A stretch of 64,000 nt of DNA from Marinomonas spartinae (GCF_016461715.1 NZ_JAEMUI010000008.1:99914-163913), one strand, 5' to 3'; shown: positions 18,583-27,522, numbered from the stretch's first letter. Notes: generated by a model from the letters alone, not told the origin. Numbers and translations are program-made.

Positions 18583-18756
18583 AAGCGAGTAGTTTCCTGA
18601 TAAATGGTTTGATAGCTAGTGTAATAAACTGACTGTCTGAATAAAATGCCCATAGAGCGATTTTGTTACGCTCGATTTGTAAGGAGTCTTAATGTAATAA
18701 AGTGTGCTAAGAATAGCACATTCCCTGTTAATTCAGAATAACACTCCCCGTCTGCC

Positions 18757-19671
18757 TTATTGGCCGCTGAGCACAATTAAAGCAGCACCAATCACGACCA
18801 AAATCGCCCCTATCCAAGCGCCGAACGCTGGACGTTGTTTGGTGGTGATCCAAAGCCCAGGCAAAATCAACACGGGGACAATGGCGGATAATGTCGTGAC
18901 GATGCCAACATTGGCGTGACCAACGCCCCATACTAAGACGCTCATACCTATAACCATACCGACGGTTGCCAAGGCGGTAATGCCCATAAAATCTGAGCGA
19001 GTTAATTCGGAAAAAGGTAGGCTACTGGCAGGTCTTCTATGACGGTAGTAAAGGCCATAAGCCAGCAGTAAAGCGATGGCGCCAGCACTGACTCGTACCG
19101 TCGATACGGCGATGGGGTCGGCACCATCCAGCAAGGCGGGCTTACTTAACAGAGCCCCACAGGCTTGGCCTAGTGCGCCACCTAGAGCGAAGAGGACGCC
19201 AGTACTGAGTTTGCCTTTGGTTTGCTCCCATTCGTGCAGTTGTTCACGCCTTTTGCCGAATAGAATCGCGATAATGACGCCGCTGAATACCAGGCCACAG
19301 GCCAACAATTGGGTCAGTGAGAGGGCTTCGTTGAGAAAAAGCCAACTGAGGAAAATCGACATAGGGGCGTTGGTGGCAAATAAGACACCTGTTCGACGCG
19401 GCCCCAGACGGTGAACGGCCGTAAATAGCATGGTATCCCCGAGGAAAATACCTAGCAGCCCAGACAGAATGACTAACGGCGCGTGTTGCCATAAAGACGT
19501 ATCAAAACGCTGGCCGAGTAGGCTAATCAGGATCAGAAGGCTACTGGCAATGGTAATGCGTGTTGTGTTGAAACGCATGGTTCCGAAGCGATGTATGAGT
19601 CTTGGTGCCATCAAACTTGAAACGGTCCAGCACAGCGCTGCAACAAAACCTGATAATTCTGCAAAAGGCAT
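18757..19671 (-). CDS. EamA/DMT family transporter
   Basis: The protein is 304 residues with ten predicted helices forming two EamA repeats (roughly 2-130 and 150-300). GGAAG lies before ATG 19671. It is the third DMT transporter in the window. No regulator is adjacent: ettA is downstream on the same strand after 174 bases without a clear gene, and nrdR lies divergently upstream. Substrate unknown. Confidence 0.83.
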   Translation of the reverse strand: MPFAELSGFVAALCWTVSSLMAPRLIHRFGTMRFNTTRITIASSLLILISLLGQRFDTSLWQHAPLVILSGLLGIFLGDTMLFTAVHRLGPRRTGVLFATNAPMSIFLSWLFLNEALSLTQLLACGLVFSGVIIAILFGKRREQLHEWEQTKGKLSTGVLFALGGALGQACGALLSKPALLDGADPIAVSTVRVSAGAIALLLAYGLYYRHRRPASSLPFSELTRSDFMGITALATVGMVIGMSVLVWGVGHANVGIVTTLSAIVPVLILPGLWITTKQRPAFGAWIGAILVVIGAALIVLSGQ

Positions 19672-19937
19672 GGTACTTCCTTATGAGTGACTGGATGCTC
19701 GTTCGAACAAAAGCCGATCTTTGTTAATGGCTTACAATAAAACCGACTTCCTGTTAATAAGGCTGACATCATGGCGAACGTTGTCACGGCCTATGCCATG
19801 ATATAAATCACCGTCTGGTACGATGGCCAAGTGTTGATTGGTAGCTATATTAAGGTGAGATTGGTATGATTCCGAGTATAAAATAGAGCCGTTTAATTGG
19901 TTTGTAAACTTCATTTTTTACTCATTTTGGAACCGTC

Positions 19938-20432
19938 ATGCGATGCCCATTTTGTGGAATGCAAGATACCAAAGTTCTTGACTCCCGCCTAGTATCTGAA
20001 GGAGCGCAAGTGCGCCGTCGTCGCACCTGTAGTCATTGTCAGGAGCGTTTCACCACATTTGAAGTGGCAGAGCTCCAAATGCCTAAACTGATTAAAAGTG
20101 ATGGTAGCCGTGAGCCTTTTGATGAGGATAAGCTGCGTAGTGGCATTCTTAAAGCGATAGAGAAGCGCCCTGTGAGCAGTGAATCGATTGAAACGGCGAT
20201 CGCACGGATTAAAGAAAAAATGCAAGCAACGGGTGAGCGCGAATTGCCGTCCCGTTGGACGGGGGAGGCGGTTATGGAAGAGCTGCAGCGTCTGGATCAA
20301 GTGGCGTATGTGCGGTTTGCTTCTGTCTATCGAAGTTTTAAAGACATTAGTGAGTTTCGTGACGCCATTGATCATCTTGAAAACCGTCGAGACAGTGTGT
20401 CATTAGCGGATGTCAAACAAGAAGGGAAATAA
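19938..20432 (+). CDS. nrdR: Transcriptional repressor NrdR
   Basis: NrdR represses ribonucleotide reductase genes in response to bound ATP/dATP. The 164-residue protein starts with a zinc ribbon (Cys3, Cys6, Cys31, Cys34) containing the basic [12 protein letters not shown] strand. An ATP-cone domain follows (about residues 49-139: [20 protein letters not shown] ... [11 protein letters not shown]). It heads the nrdR-ribD-ribB-ribH-nusB series, with ribD starting three bases after its stop. Upstream (19768-19802) an 8-bp inverted repeat ATCATGGC/GCCATGAT with a 19-base spacer is present; no NrdR-box pair was recognised by eye. Confidence 0.96.
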   Translation: MRCPFCGMQDTKVLDSRLVSEGAQVRRRRTCSHCQERFTTFEVAELQMPKLIKSDGSREPFDEDKLRSGILKAIEKRPVSSESIETAIARIKEKMQATGERELPSRWTGEAVMEELQRLDQVAYVRFASVYRSFKDISEFRDAIDHLENRRDSVSLADVKQEGK

Positions 20433-20435
20433 GTT

Positions 20436-21623
20436 ATGACTCAGAATCATGAGTACTGGATGGCGAAAGCCATTAAACTGGCTCAAAAAGGTCTCTATTC
20501 TACCCATCCCAATCCTCGTGTTGGCTGTGTCATCGTAAAAGATGGAGAACTACTCGGTCAGGGTTATCATGTTCGCGCGGGGGAAGGTCATGCTGAGGTG
20601 AATGCCTTAGCCGATGCGAAGAGCCGAGGGAATTACGATTTCACGGGGGCCACAGCCTATGTGACGCTTGAGCCTTGTAGTCACCACGGAAAAACGCCAC
20701 CTTGTGCCGACGCATTAATTAAAGTGGGCATCGCTTGTCTGGTTTATGGGATGCAGGATCCTAACCCAGAAGTCGCCGGAAATGGTTTGAAGCGTATTGC
20801 CAAAGCCGATATTGAGGTGGTGGGCCCGGTCTTAAAAGCGCAATGTGAAGCGCTAAATCCTGGTTTTATCAAGCGTATGCGTGAAGGGCTGCCCTTTATT
20901 CGGGTGAAGCTTGCCATCAGTGTGGATGGGCGTACAGCAATGGAGTCCGGCGAAAGCCAATGGATTACGGGGCCAGATGCGCGCCAAGATGTACAACGCT
21001 TAAGGGCTCAAAGCGATGCGATTGTGACGGGGATCGGCTCTGTCTTGGCGGATAATCCAAGTATGACAGTGCGCATTGATAATAATGACCAACCCGTCGA
21101 CGCTACAACAGTGCGTCAACCCTTACGCGTGGTGATGGATACGGCTTTATCTATTTTACCGGATGCGAAGGTTCTTTTTCCCACCCAGCAATCCTGTGTG
21201 TTTTGCGTGGAAGAGGAAATAGAATCCGAGCACTTGGATCTCTTACAAGAGCGGGGTGTGACGGTGCGCTTTGCGAATCGTGGCGAGGATGGTCGATTGG
21301 ATTTATTGACCACTATGGAACAATTGGCCGATGATGGCATTAACGAGGTATTGGTAGAAACTGGAGCAGAGCTTGCAGGGGGCTTTTTACAAGCTGGCTT
21401 GGTCGATGAAATTGTCGTGTATATGGCGCCTAAACTACTTGGCTCAACGGCACGACCGATGTTCCAATTGCCTTTAGACACCATGGAGGAAGCCGTGGAT
21501 CTGGAACTTAAATCGGTACATCAAATTGGTCAGGATTTACGTTTGGTCTATGTACCTCTATACCTTGAGTACGATGAAGACTTGTTGGACGTTGATGAAT
21601 GGGGCGTGGCACAAGACGCTTAG
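20436..21623 (+). CDS. ribD: Riboflavin biosynthesis deaminase/reductase RibD
   Basis: RibD carries out two steps of riboflavin synthesis: deamination of the pyrimidine formed from GTP, then NADPH reduction of its ribose. The deaminase domain (residues ~5-145) has the zinc site HAEVNAL and PCSHHGKTPPC. The reductase domain (~147-375) has FIRVKLAISVDGRTAMESG and LVETGAELAGGFL. The protein is 395 residues, with an acidic C-terminal extension (last ~20 residues) beyond the usual end. In many gammaproteobacteria ribE follows ribD, but here the 48 bases to the next gene leave no room for it. Confidence 0.95.
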   Translation: MTQNHEYWMAKAIKLAQKGLYSTHPNPRVGCVIVKDGELLGQGYHVRAGEGHAEVNALADAKSRGNYDFTGATAYVTLEPCSHHGKTPPCADALIKVGIACLVYGMQDPNPEVAGNGLKRIAKADIEVVGPVLKAQCEALNPGFIKRMREGLPFIRVKLAISVDGRTAMESGESQWITGPDARQDVQRLRAQSDAIVTGIGSVLADNPSMTVRIDNNDQPVDATTVRQPLRVVMDTALSILPDAKVLFPTQQSCVFCVEEEIESEHLDLLQERGVTVRFANRGEDGRLDLLTTMEQLADDGINEVLVETGAELAGGFLQAGLVDEIVVYMAPKLLGSTARPMFQLPLDTMEEAVDLELKSVHQIGQDLRLVYVPLYLEYDEDLLDVDEWGVAQDA

Positions 21624-21671
21624 TTGACGAATCAACGATAGCTTGTCCTAACAATAAGAAGTGAGATTACG

Positions 21672-22814
21672 ATGGCGTTAAACAGTGTAGAAGAAATTTT
21701 AGCCGATATCCGTCAAGGTAAAATGGTTATCTTGATGGATGACGAGGATCGAGAAAACGAAGGGGACATAATCGTCGCTGCCGAGTGCATCACGCCAGAG
21801 ATTATCAACTTTATGGCTGTGCATGCTCGTGGCTTGATTTGCCTAACGTTAACGCCTGAGCGTTGTAAGCAACTCAATCTCCCTTTAATGGTTAATGACA
21901 ATGGCACGGTGTATTCCACCAACTTCACTCTATCTATCGAAGCCGCTGAAGGGGTGACCACTGGTATCTCGGCGGCTGATCGTGCCTTGACCGTGAAACG
22001 TGCGGTGATGGCGAATGCCAAACCTTCTGATATCGTGCAGCCAGGTCATGTTTTCCCTTTGATGGCCCGTGCTGGTGGGGTATTAAGTCGAGCCGGTCAT
22101 ACTGAAGCTGGGTGTGATTTAGCGCGTATGGCGGGTTACGAAGGGGCCTCTGTGATTGTGGAAGTCATTAATGACGATGGCACCATGGCAAGAAGACCAG
22201 ATTTAGAAAAGTTTGCCGAGAAACATGGCTTAAAAATTGGTACAATCGCCGACCTGATTCATTATCGCACGTTAAATGAGACCACCGTAGAACGTGAAAG
22301 CGAGAGCGTGGTACAAACCGAAGCGGGCGAGTTCAACTTAATTACTTATCGCGATACGGTTCAGGGGCTTTCTCACCTTGCGTTTGTGAAGGGGGATATT
22401 GCTGCGGATGAGCCGACGTTGGTGCGTGTGCATGTGGCGGATCCGGCACGTGATTTTGCTGGCATTATCGGTGAGTCGGAAGAGCCGCGTTGGTCCATGA
22501 GTAAAGCGTTGGATTATATCGGACAAGCGGGCAAAGGCGTGGTTGTCTTAGTGGACACCCATGATAAACCGATGGATTTAGCGAGCAGCTTTGCCACGTC
22601 GATTCATCCACCAGCAGGTAAAGGACCAGATCAGAGTGGCTCCGGTACGTATTTGACGGTAGGGACTGGATCACAAATTTTGCGCGACCTTGGCATTCGT
22701 AAAATGCGCTTACTAAGCTCGCCTAAAAAGTTCTCCGTGACAGGGTTTGACCTTGAAGCAGTAGAGTTTATTCCTTATGCGGGGGCGCCTGACGCAACCG
22801 TTAAGCAAGATTAG
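21672..22814 (+). CDS. ribB: 3,4-dihydroxy-2-butanone 4-phosphate synthase with degenerate RibA domain (RibBX)
   Basis: Residues 1-~205 are a complete RibB domain converting ribulose 5-phosphate into 3,4-dihydroxy-2-butanone 4-phosphate and formate: [29 protein letters not shown], and [19 protein letters not shown]. Residues ~210-375 follow the GTP cyclohydrolase II fold ([10 protein letters not shown], then [17 protein letters not shown]). However, the zinc-binding cysteines of RibA and its catalytic core are missing; the corresponding stretch reads [20 protein letters not shown]. This matches the RibBX variant described in Proteobacteria, which makes the four-carbon unit but lacks cyclohydrolase activity. 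A separate RibA should be encoded elsewhere. ribH follows 13 bases downstream. Confidence 0.9.
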   Translation: MALNSVEEILADIRQGKMVILMDDEDRENEGDIIVAAECITPEIINFMAVHARGLICLTLTPERCKQLNLPLMVNDNGTVYSTNFTLSIEAAEGVTTGISAADRALTVKRAVMANAKPSDIVQPGHVFPLMARAGGVLSRAGHTEAGCDLARMAGYEGASVIVEVINDDGTMARRPDLEKFAEKHGLKIGTIADLIHYRTLNETTVERESESVVQTEAGEFNLITYRDTVQGLSHLAFVKGDIAADEPTLVRVHVADPARDFAGIIGESEEPRWSMSKALDYIGQAGKGVVVLVDTHDKPMDLASSFATSIHPPAGKGPDQSGSGTYLTVGTGSQILRDLGIRKMRLLSSPKKFSVTGFDLEAVEFIPYAGAPDATVKQD

Positions 22815-22827
22815 AAGAGAGGTTGTC

Positions 22828-23304
22828 ATGAAGGATATTACGACTTACGAAGGACATTTTTCTGCACCTGGTGCGAAATTTGCGCTCGTGGTTGGCCGTT
22901 TTAACAGCTATGTTGTTGAAAGTTTGTTAGATGGCGCGGTTGATACTTTGATTCGTCATGGTATTCGCAAAGAAGATTTGACGATTGTACGTGCCCCTGG
23001 TGCCTTTGAAATTCCGGTGATCGTTAAGAAAGTGGCAGATCAAGGTAAGTACGATGGCATCATTGCATTGGGTGCGGTCATTCGAGGTGGCACGCCACAT
23101 TTTGAATATGTGGCAGGTGAATGTGTGAGTGGCCTGAGTCACGTTGCATTACAATATGGTATTCCGGTGTCGTTTGGTGTGTTAACCGTCGACACCATTG
23201 AGCAGGCGATTGAGCGTGCGGGCACGAAAGCGGGCAACAAAGGAGCAGAAGCGGCAATCTCTGCCCTTGAGACCGTGGCTGTCCTACGTAGTCTGGATAA
23301 CTGA
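22828..23304 (+). CDS. ribH: 6,7-dimethyl-8-ribityllumazine synthase
   Basis: RibH condenses the RibB and RibD products to lumazine, the precursor of riboflavin, within a pentameric or icosahedral shell. The protein is 158 residues: AIVVGRFN-like strand [13 protein letters not shown], the [12 protein letters not shown] segment and [14 protein letters not shown], whose histidine is the catalytic base. A longer frame opens at 22777, but ATG 22828 is chosen: it has GAGAGG upstream and matches family length. nusB starts eight bases after its stop. Confidence 0.95.
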   Translation: MKDITTYEGHFSAPGAKFALVVGRFNSYVVESLLDGAVDTLIRHGIRKEDLTIVRAPGAFEIPVIVKKVADQGKYDGIIALGAVIRGGTPHFEYVAGECVSGLSHVALQYGIPVSFGVLTVDTIEQAIERAGTKAGNKGAEAAISALETVAVLRSLDN

Positions 23305-23312
23305 GGCAAAAA

Positions 23313-23819
23313 ATGAGCGAAGTGGAAACAACCAACGACCAAAACCCGGCACCGAAACGTAAGGATAAAAAACCTTCACGTTCTCAGATGCGCAGCGCGT
23401 CTCGTGGTTTGGCATTACAAGCGGTCTATCAATGGCAGATGAATCAATCTTCTGTTAGTGAGATCGAAACGCAATTCACCTTAGATCAAGACATGAGCGC
23501 TTGTGACAAGTTGTATTTTCGTGAATTATTGCAGGGCGTCACCAGCCGTGCAAAAAAACTGGATGGTTTGTTCGAAGAGTTACTGGATCGTCCTTTGAGC
23601 GAACTTGATCCCATTGAATTGGCCGTATTGCGCCTTGGTGCGTTTGAATTGTCTGAGCGTTTGGATGTTCCCTACCGCGTTGCGATCAACGAAGGCGTGG
23701 AATTGGCGAAAAGCTTTGGTGCCACGGAAAGCCATAAATACGTTAATGGTATTTTGGATAAGCTGGCTCAGCGTCTCCGTCGTGAAGAAATTGCCGCTCG
23801 CCGACAGGCCAATAAGTAA
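23313..23819 (+). CDS. nusB: Transcription antitermination factor NusB
   Basis: NusB binds boxA RNA with S10 (NusE) and supports antitermination of rRNA operons. The 168-residue protein is all-helical with the family motifs ASRGLALQAVYQWQMNQ, YFRELLQGV, LDRPLSELDPIELAVLRLGA and PYRVAINEGVELAKSFG. The N-terminal ~25 residues are lysine-rich and likely disordered, and the C-terminus is basic. It ends the rib operon; two hairpins follow. In related genomes thiL and pgpA come next, but here a signalling module lies between. Confidence 0.96.
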   Translation: MSEVETTNDQNPAPKRKDKKPSRSQMRSASRGLALQAVYQWQMNQSSVSEIETQFTLDQDMSACDKLYFRELLQGVTSRAKKLDGLFEELLDRPLSELDPIELAVLRLGAFELSERLDVPYRVAINEGVELAKSFGATESHKYVNGILDKLAQRLRREEIAARRQANK

Positions 23820-23827
23820 TCAATAAA

Positions 23828-23847
23828 CGGTGAGCCAATGCTCACCG
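23828..23847. repeat. 8-bp stem, 4-base loop hairpin after nusB
   Basis: CGGTGAGC and GCTCACCG flank CAAT, forming a very stable short hairpin nine bases after the nusB stop. It has no T-run, so it may protect the 3' end of the message or act together with the terminator that follows. Confidence 0.6.
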
Positions 23848-23870
23848 AAAGTATGATTAACTGATAGTTT

Positions 23871-23908
23871 AAAACCCCATTATTCGTTAGTGAATAATGG
23901 GGTTTTTT
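23871..23908. terminator. Strong bidirectional terminator separating nusB from the H-NOX module
   Basis: A perfect 15-bp stem with left arm AAAACCCCATTATTC (23871-23885), a 6-base loop and right arm to 23906, ending in six T on the + strand and preceded by four A. It should insulate the rib-nusB operon from the downstream genes. Confidence 0.92.
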
Positions 23909-24043
23909 ATGTCAGCTGTTCGTCCTTTCTCTAACCCTTTCAAGTTAAACAAAATATTACGTATCAACACCAAAACCCCATAAGCATTCCGCCAGCTTTT
24001 GACTAACCTGAAAAGAGAGTAGGCGATCAAAGTGAGAAAGCGT

Positions 24044-24601
24044 ATGAGAGGAAGCGTTTTTACTAACTTCCAAGAAATGGTGGAAGAGCAATTTGGGATG
24101 GCATGCTGGGAAACCTTGCTGGCAAATTGTGATTTACCCAGTGGTGGTATTTATACCGTATCTGAAAACTATGATGACCAAGAAATTATATCTCTGGTGG
24201 TTGCTTTGTCGGATGAGACCAATATCCCGGTGAATCAATTAGTCGAAGCGTTTGGCCGTTATTTGTATAAAGGTTTAATACACAGTTTACCACCCTCTAT
24301 GAGGGATTATCCTGACCTTTGGACGCTATTAGAGGCGGTGGATTCTGTGATTCATGTGGAAGTGCATAAGCTCTATCCCGATGCGGTGACGCCTAAGTTG
24401 GTGGTCCAGGAAAAGTTTGATTCAGGGGTGAAGTTGTATTATCAATCGCCTCGTAAGATGTGTTTATTAGCCATCGGCCTAGTGCATCAGGCGGCGGAAA
24501 GTTTTGGTATGTCGGTTTCCATAACACATGAATGTTGTATGCACGAAGGGGCAGATCACTGTCTATTACTGGTCGAGAAAGAACAGGTCAAGCAAGACTG
24601 A
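24044..24601 (+). CDS. hnoX: H-NOX (HNOB) heme nitric-oxide sensor
   Basis: H-NOX proteins bind heme and sense NO, passing the signal to a partner kinase or cyclase. The 185-residue length is standard. It starts MRGSVF like the family, has the proximal heme ligand His104 (VIHVEVHKLYP) and the propionate-binding Tyr133-x-Ser135-x-Arg137 motif, and ends with the family's HEGADHCLLLV. Numbering runs two ahead of Thermoanaerobacter H-NOX (H102, Y131/S133/R135). The distal position equal to its Tyr140 is a leucine (142), so oxygen binding is not expected and NO selectivity is. The Y/S/R spacing supports ATG 24044 over GTG 24032, although the latter has AGAGTAGG upstream. A histidine kinase follows 17 bases later. 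Confidence 0.92.
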   Translation: MRGSVFTNFQEMVEEQFGMACWETLLANCDLPSGGIYTVSENYDDQEIISLVVALSDETNIPVNQLVEAFGRYLYKGLIHSLPPSMRDYPDLWTLLEAVDSVIHVEVHKLYPDAVTPKLVVQEKFDSGVKLYYQSPRKMCLLAIGLVHQAAESFGMSVSITHECCMHEGADHCLLLVEKEQVKQD

Positions 24602-24618
24602 GCTGTCAGGGGGCGATC

Positions 24619-26121
24619 ATGGATTATGAAGCAGCTTTTTTACGTGAACGCACTGCTCGAAAAAGAGCCGAGAGCATTCTCGAGGAGAAAAGTCGAGAGC
24701 TGCACTTACTGAATCAAACGCTGAATGACAATGTGGAATCCTTGGAGTTGGCTCTGCGGGAAAATAAGTTTCTTATGCACATTGGCCGTTATGGGCTCGA
24801 AAAACCCCGATTACGGGACTTTTTACCAACCATAGTGAAGGATATGCTGCGCTTGAGTGACGTGCCGTTTGCTGTGTATTTCCATTTCCCCTTTGATTCC
24901 AGTCAAGCGGATTATCGTTCCGATTTACTGCGTAATGAAAAAAACTTAAACACGGGGACGGCCTCTATTGCTCGTTCCGACTTAGATTTATTGGCCTGTG
25001 AGATTGAGGAGAAGGTTAGAGAAACAAGAAGAACCCATTTCCAAACGGTAGCTGTGACGATTGATAACGTCACCATAGATACAGTGGTGGCTCTGCCCAT
25101 TATCAGCTTGGACTATCTTGGCGGCATCATTATTTTGTTTAGCCAAGGGTTAACATCAAGGCAGCAAAAAGAAATCGACATGTTTCGAGCGGGTATGAAA
25201 CAGCTGGCGATTATGATGGAACACCGTTATCAAGAAGATAAATTATTGGCGAGTTATAAAGACATTAAAGTCGCTAATGAAGCGCTAAAAGAGACTCAGA
25301 AAAAGTTAGTTCAATCGGAAAAAATGGCCACTGTGGGTCAGTTATCAGCGGGCATTGCACACGAAATTAATAATCCGATGGGATTTATTAAAAGCAATAT
25401 GGGGACCTTAAGTGGGTATGTTGATGATTTTGTCGAGTATGTGATGGCGTCAAAGTCATTGGTGGATCAGGCCTTATTACGAGATGACTCGCTAAGTGAA
25501 TCGGCCAAGGCGCTAGAGACCTTATGGCAAAATGTGGATATGGCGTTTTTATTAGAGGACAGTAAGAGTTTGCTCGACGAATCGCAACACGGTGTCAAAA
25601 GGATTCTGGATATTGTGGGCGGGTTAAAGCGTTTTTCGCGTCAATCAGACCATCAAAAAGAGCAGTGCAATATTGTTAGTATCATTGATGAAGCCTTAAA
25701 CATGGCTCATAACGAACTCAAATATAAGGGAAAAGTCATCAAACAAATAGAAACCGTACAACCTGTGATGGGCAAAAGTGGCGAATTGTTACAAGTGTTT
25801 TTAAACTTGTTTGTGAACGCTTCCCATGCGATGAATGAGCAGGGGAAGTTGACGGTGAGTGTTGAGGATAAAGAGAACGGCGTACAAATTAACGTCGCCG
25901 ATAATGGCAGTGGTATTGATCCCAAACATCTAGATTCTATTTTTAACCCTTTCTTTACAACGAAAGAAGTGGGGGTTGGGACAGGATTGGGCTTGTCCAT
26001 TTCTTATGGAATCGTTGAAGAACACAATGGCACGATTGACGTGACGAGTGAATTAGGTGTGGGCACGGTGTTTAGCATTTGGTTGCCTTACCCTGATAGC
26101 AGTACAGCGACTTCTGAATAA
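24619..26121 (+). CDS. hnoK: Cytosolic sensor histidine kinase, probable H-NOX partner (HnoK-like)
   Basis: The 500-residue protein has no membrane helix. Residues ~8-50 form a coiled coil (ERTARKRAESILEEKSRELH); residues ~55-205 resemble a GAF-type sensory domain; a second coiled coil leads to the HisKA box with His248 (QLSAGIAHEINNPMGF). The ATPase domain has an N-box QVFLNLFVNASHAM, G1 VADNGSGID and G2 GTGLGLSISYGIVEEH. AGGGGG precedes ATG 24619. In known H-NOX systems NO-bound H-NOX inhibits kinase autophosphorylation. Gene order supports the pairing. The GAF-like region makes it longer than classic HnoK, so the protein may integrate a second signal. Confidence 0.88.
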   Translation: MDYEAAFLRERTARKRAESILEEKSRELHLLNQTLNDNVESLELALRENKFLMHIGRYGLEKPRLRDFLPTIVKDMLRLSDVPFAVYFHFPFDSSQADYRSDLLRNEKNLNTGTASIARSDLDLLACEIEEKVRETRRTHFQTVAVTIDNVTIDTVVALPIISLDYLGGIIILFSQGLTSRQQKEIDMFRAGMKQLAIMMEHRYQEDKLLASYKDIKVANEALKETQKKLVQSEKMATVGQLSAGIAHEINNPMGFIKSNMGTLSGYVDDFVEYVMASKSLVDQALLRDDSLSESAKALETLWQNVDMAFLLEDSKSLLDESQHGVKRILDIVGGLKRFSRQSDHQKEQCNIVSIIDEALNMAHNELKYKGKVIKQIETVQPVMGKSGELLQVFLNLFVNASHAMNEQGKLTVSVEDKENGVQINVADNGSGIDPKHLDSIFNPFFTTKEVGVGTGLGLSISYGIVEEHNGTIDVTSELGVGTVFSIWLPYPDSSTATSE

Positions 26122-26132
26122 GGAGAGTGATG

Positions 26133-27482
26133 ATGACAAAGGTAGTGATTGATCAGACTCATGTGGTAGAGACTCCCAGCATATTGCTTGTCGATGATGA
26201 GGCGAATGTGCTGTCATCCCTGCGTCGGCTCTTCCGTAAACTAAATTGCACCATTTATATTGCCAATAGCGGTCAAGAAGGACTGGATACCCTCAAAGAG
26301 CACGCCATTGATGTGATCATTAGTGACGCGCGCATGCCCGAGATGACAGGTCCTGAGTTTCTGGCGATTGCCGCTGAAACCTATCCAGATACAACCCGTA
26401 TTCTCCTCACAGGTTATGCCGATATGAGTGCGATTGTGGACGCAGTGAATCGAGGAAAAGTCTCCCATTACGTTGAAAAGCCTTGGGATGACGAGCGTTT
26501 AATTGCTTTAGTGGAAAGTGCGCTGACAAATACTCAATTAAAGAAACAAAATGCGCAATTACAACGTGTGGTACAAGAGCAAAACACGAAGCTTAAAGCG
26601 CTGAATGACTCCTTAGAAGCCACCGTGAAAGAGCGCTCCTCCAAAATTATTCAAATCAATGAAAACCTGAAAGAAAACTACCGTAATGTCATTGATTTGT
26701 TCGCTGGGTTGCTGGACATGCGTCAGCCTAAATCTGAGATACATGTGCCTGATATTGTGTCATTGGTCAGAGATATGGGGACTCGGTTGCAGATGACTGA
26801 GAAAGACGTGGATGTCCTGCAAGGTGCCGCCAAAATGCGCTATATCGGTCAGGTGTGTTTGTCCGATGAGATTCTGAAAATTCCATATGAAACGTTAACG
26901 CCGGAGCAAAAGGAGGAGTACGAACAATATCCCATGATGGGCAGTACCTTATTAACCTGTGTTCGACAATTATGGCCTATGGCAGAAGTTATCCTGCAGC
27001 ACAAAGAATACTTAAATGGCAAAGGCTTCCCTAATGGCGACTGGGAAAAGTTTATCTCAAGGAAGGCGCAAGTATTAGCGGTGGCGAATGACTACATCGA
27101 ACTGATGAATGGTCGGATGCTAGCAGAGCCTTTAACACATGTAGAAGCATTGCGTTATTTAAGTGCTCGAGTGGGGGACTATTACGCGGCAGATATTGTC
27201 GAAACCCTGAAGTCAGTGTTATCGACTTATCAATTAGAAGAGCCCATCAATGACCAGCGAATTTGGTCAAAACAGCTGGTACCTGGCATGGTGTTATCGA
27301 GAAACCTAGAAAACCATAAAGGCGCTTTTTTGCTGTCTAAAGGGCATGTACTCACTGCACACATCATCGAAAAACTGGTCGAGCTGGAGCAACAATCTAA
27401 GGCTGAGTTTAAGTTTTTTGTGATTGTTCCAGAGGGAGTGATCATTCCGGACGTAGGTAATCGTGAGATAAAATCAAAGTAA
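26133..27482 (+). CDS. Response regulator with degenerate HD-GYP domain (HnoD-like)
   Basis: Residues ~15-132 are a receiver domain (ILLVDDEANVLSSL, phosphoacceptor Asp65 in IISDARMP, and the conserved lysine in VEKPWDD). A coiled coil (~135-180) links it to an HD-GYP-type domain (~183-380). The metal and catalytic signature is lost: the HDIGK position reads RYIGQ (236-240), the later HP is YP (266), and GYP is GFP (298-300). Cyclic-di-GMP hydrolysis is therefore unlikely. The C-terminal ~70 residues show the usual HD-GYP tail (VPGMVLSRNL ... LLSKGHVLT). It resembles HnoD of the Shewanella/Vibrio H-NOX network, an allosteric inhibitor of the HnoB phosphodiesterase; no hnoB is nearby. AGGAG sits seven bases before ATG 26133. 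Confidence 0.87.
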   Translation: MTKVVIDQTHVVETPSILLVDDEANVLSSLRRLFRKLNCTIYIANSGQEGLDTLKEHAIDVIISDARMPEMTGPEFLAIAAETYPDTTRILLTGYADMSAIVDAVNRGKVSHYVEKPWDDERLIALVESALTNTQLKKQNAQLQRVVQEQNTKLKALNDSLEATVKERSSKIIQINENLKENYRNVIDLFAGLLDMRQPKSEIHVPDIVSLVRDMGTRLQMTEKDVDVLQGAAKMRYIGQVCLSDEILKIPYETLTPEQKEEYEQYPMMGSTLLTCVRQLWPMAEVILQHKEYLNGKGFPNGDWEKFISRKAQVLAVANDYIELMNGRMLAEPLTHVEALRYLSARVGDYYAADIVETLKSVLSTYQLEEPINDQRIWSKQLVPGMVLSRNLENHKGAFLLSKGHVLTAHIIEKLVELEQQSKAEFKFFVIVPEGVIIPDVGNREIKSK

Positions 27483-27522
27483 TCAATGTATTAAAAACAA
27501 TTATTTTTTAATACATTGATTA
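27480..27522. terminator. 18-bp perfect AT-rich inverted repeat overlapping the stop codon
   Basis: The left arm (27480-27497) begins with the TAA stop of the preceding response-regulator gene; the right arm (27505-27522) is its exact reverse complement, with a 7-base loop. The stem contains A and T runs next to the loop, so it could terminate transcription in either direction. Confidence 0.65.

Noticed and set aside
19732..19914. 60-residue frame on the minus strand upstream of nrdR
   Set aside because: No ribosome-binding site, no recognisable motif, and it covers the nrdR control region.
21624..21671. FMN riboswitch before ribB or a small ribE remnant
   Set aside because: The 48-base gap is too short for either, and no conserved FMN-aptamer helices were seen there or upstream of ribD.
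22330..22814. Functional GTP cyclohydrolase II domain in the ribB product
   Set aside because: The zinc cysteines and catalytic segment of RibA are absent, so a bifunctional RibBA call is not justified.
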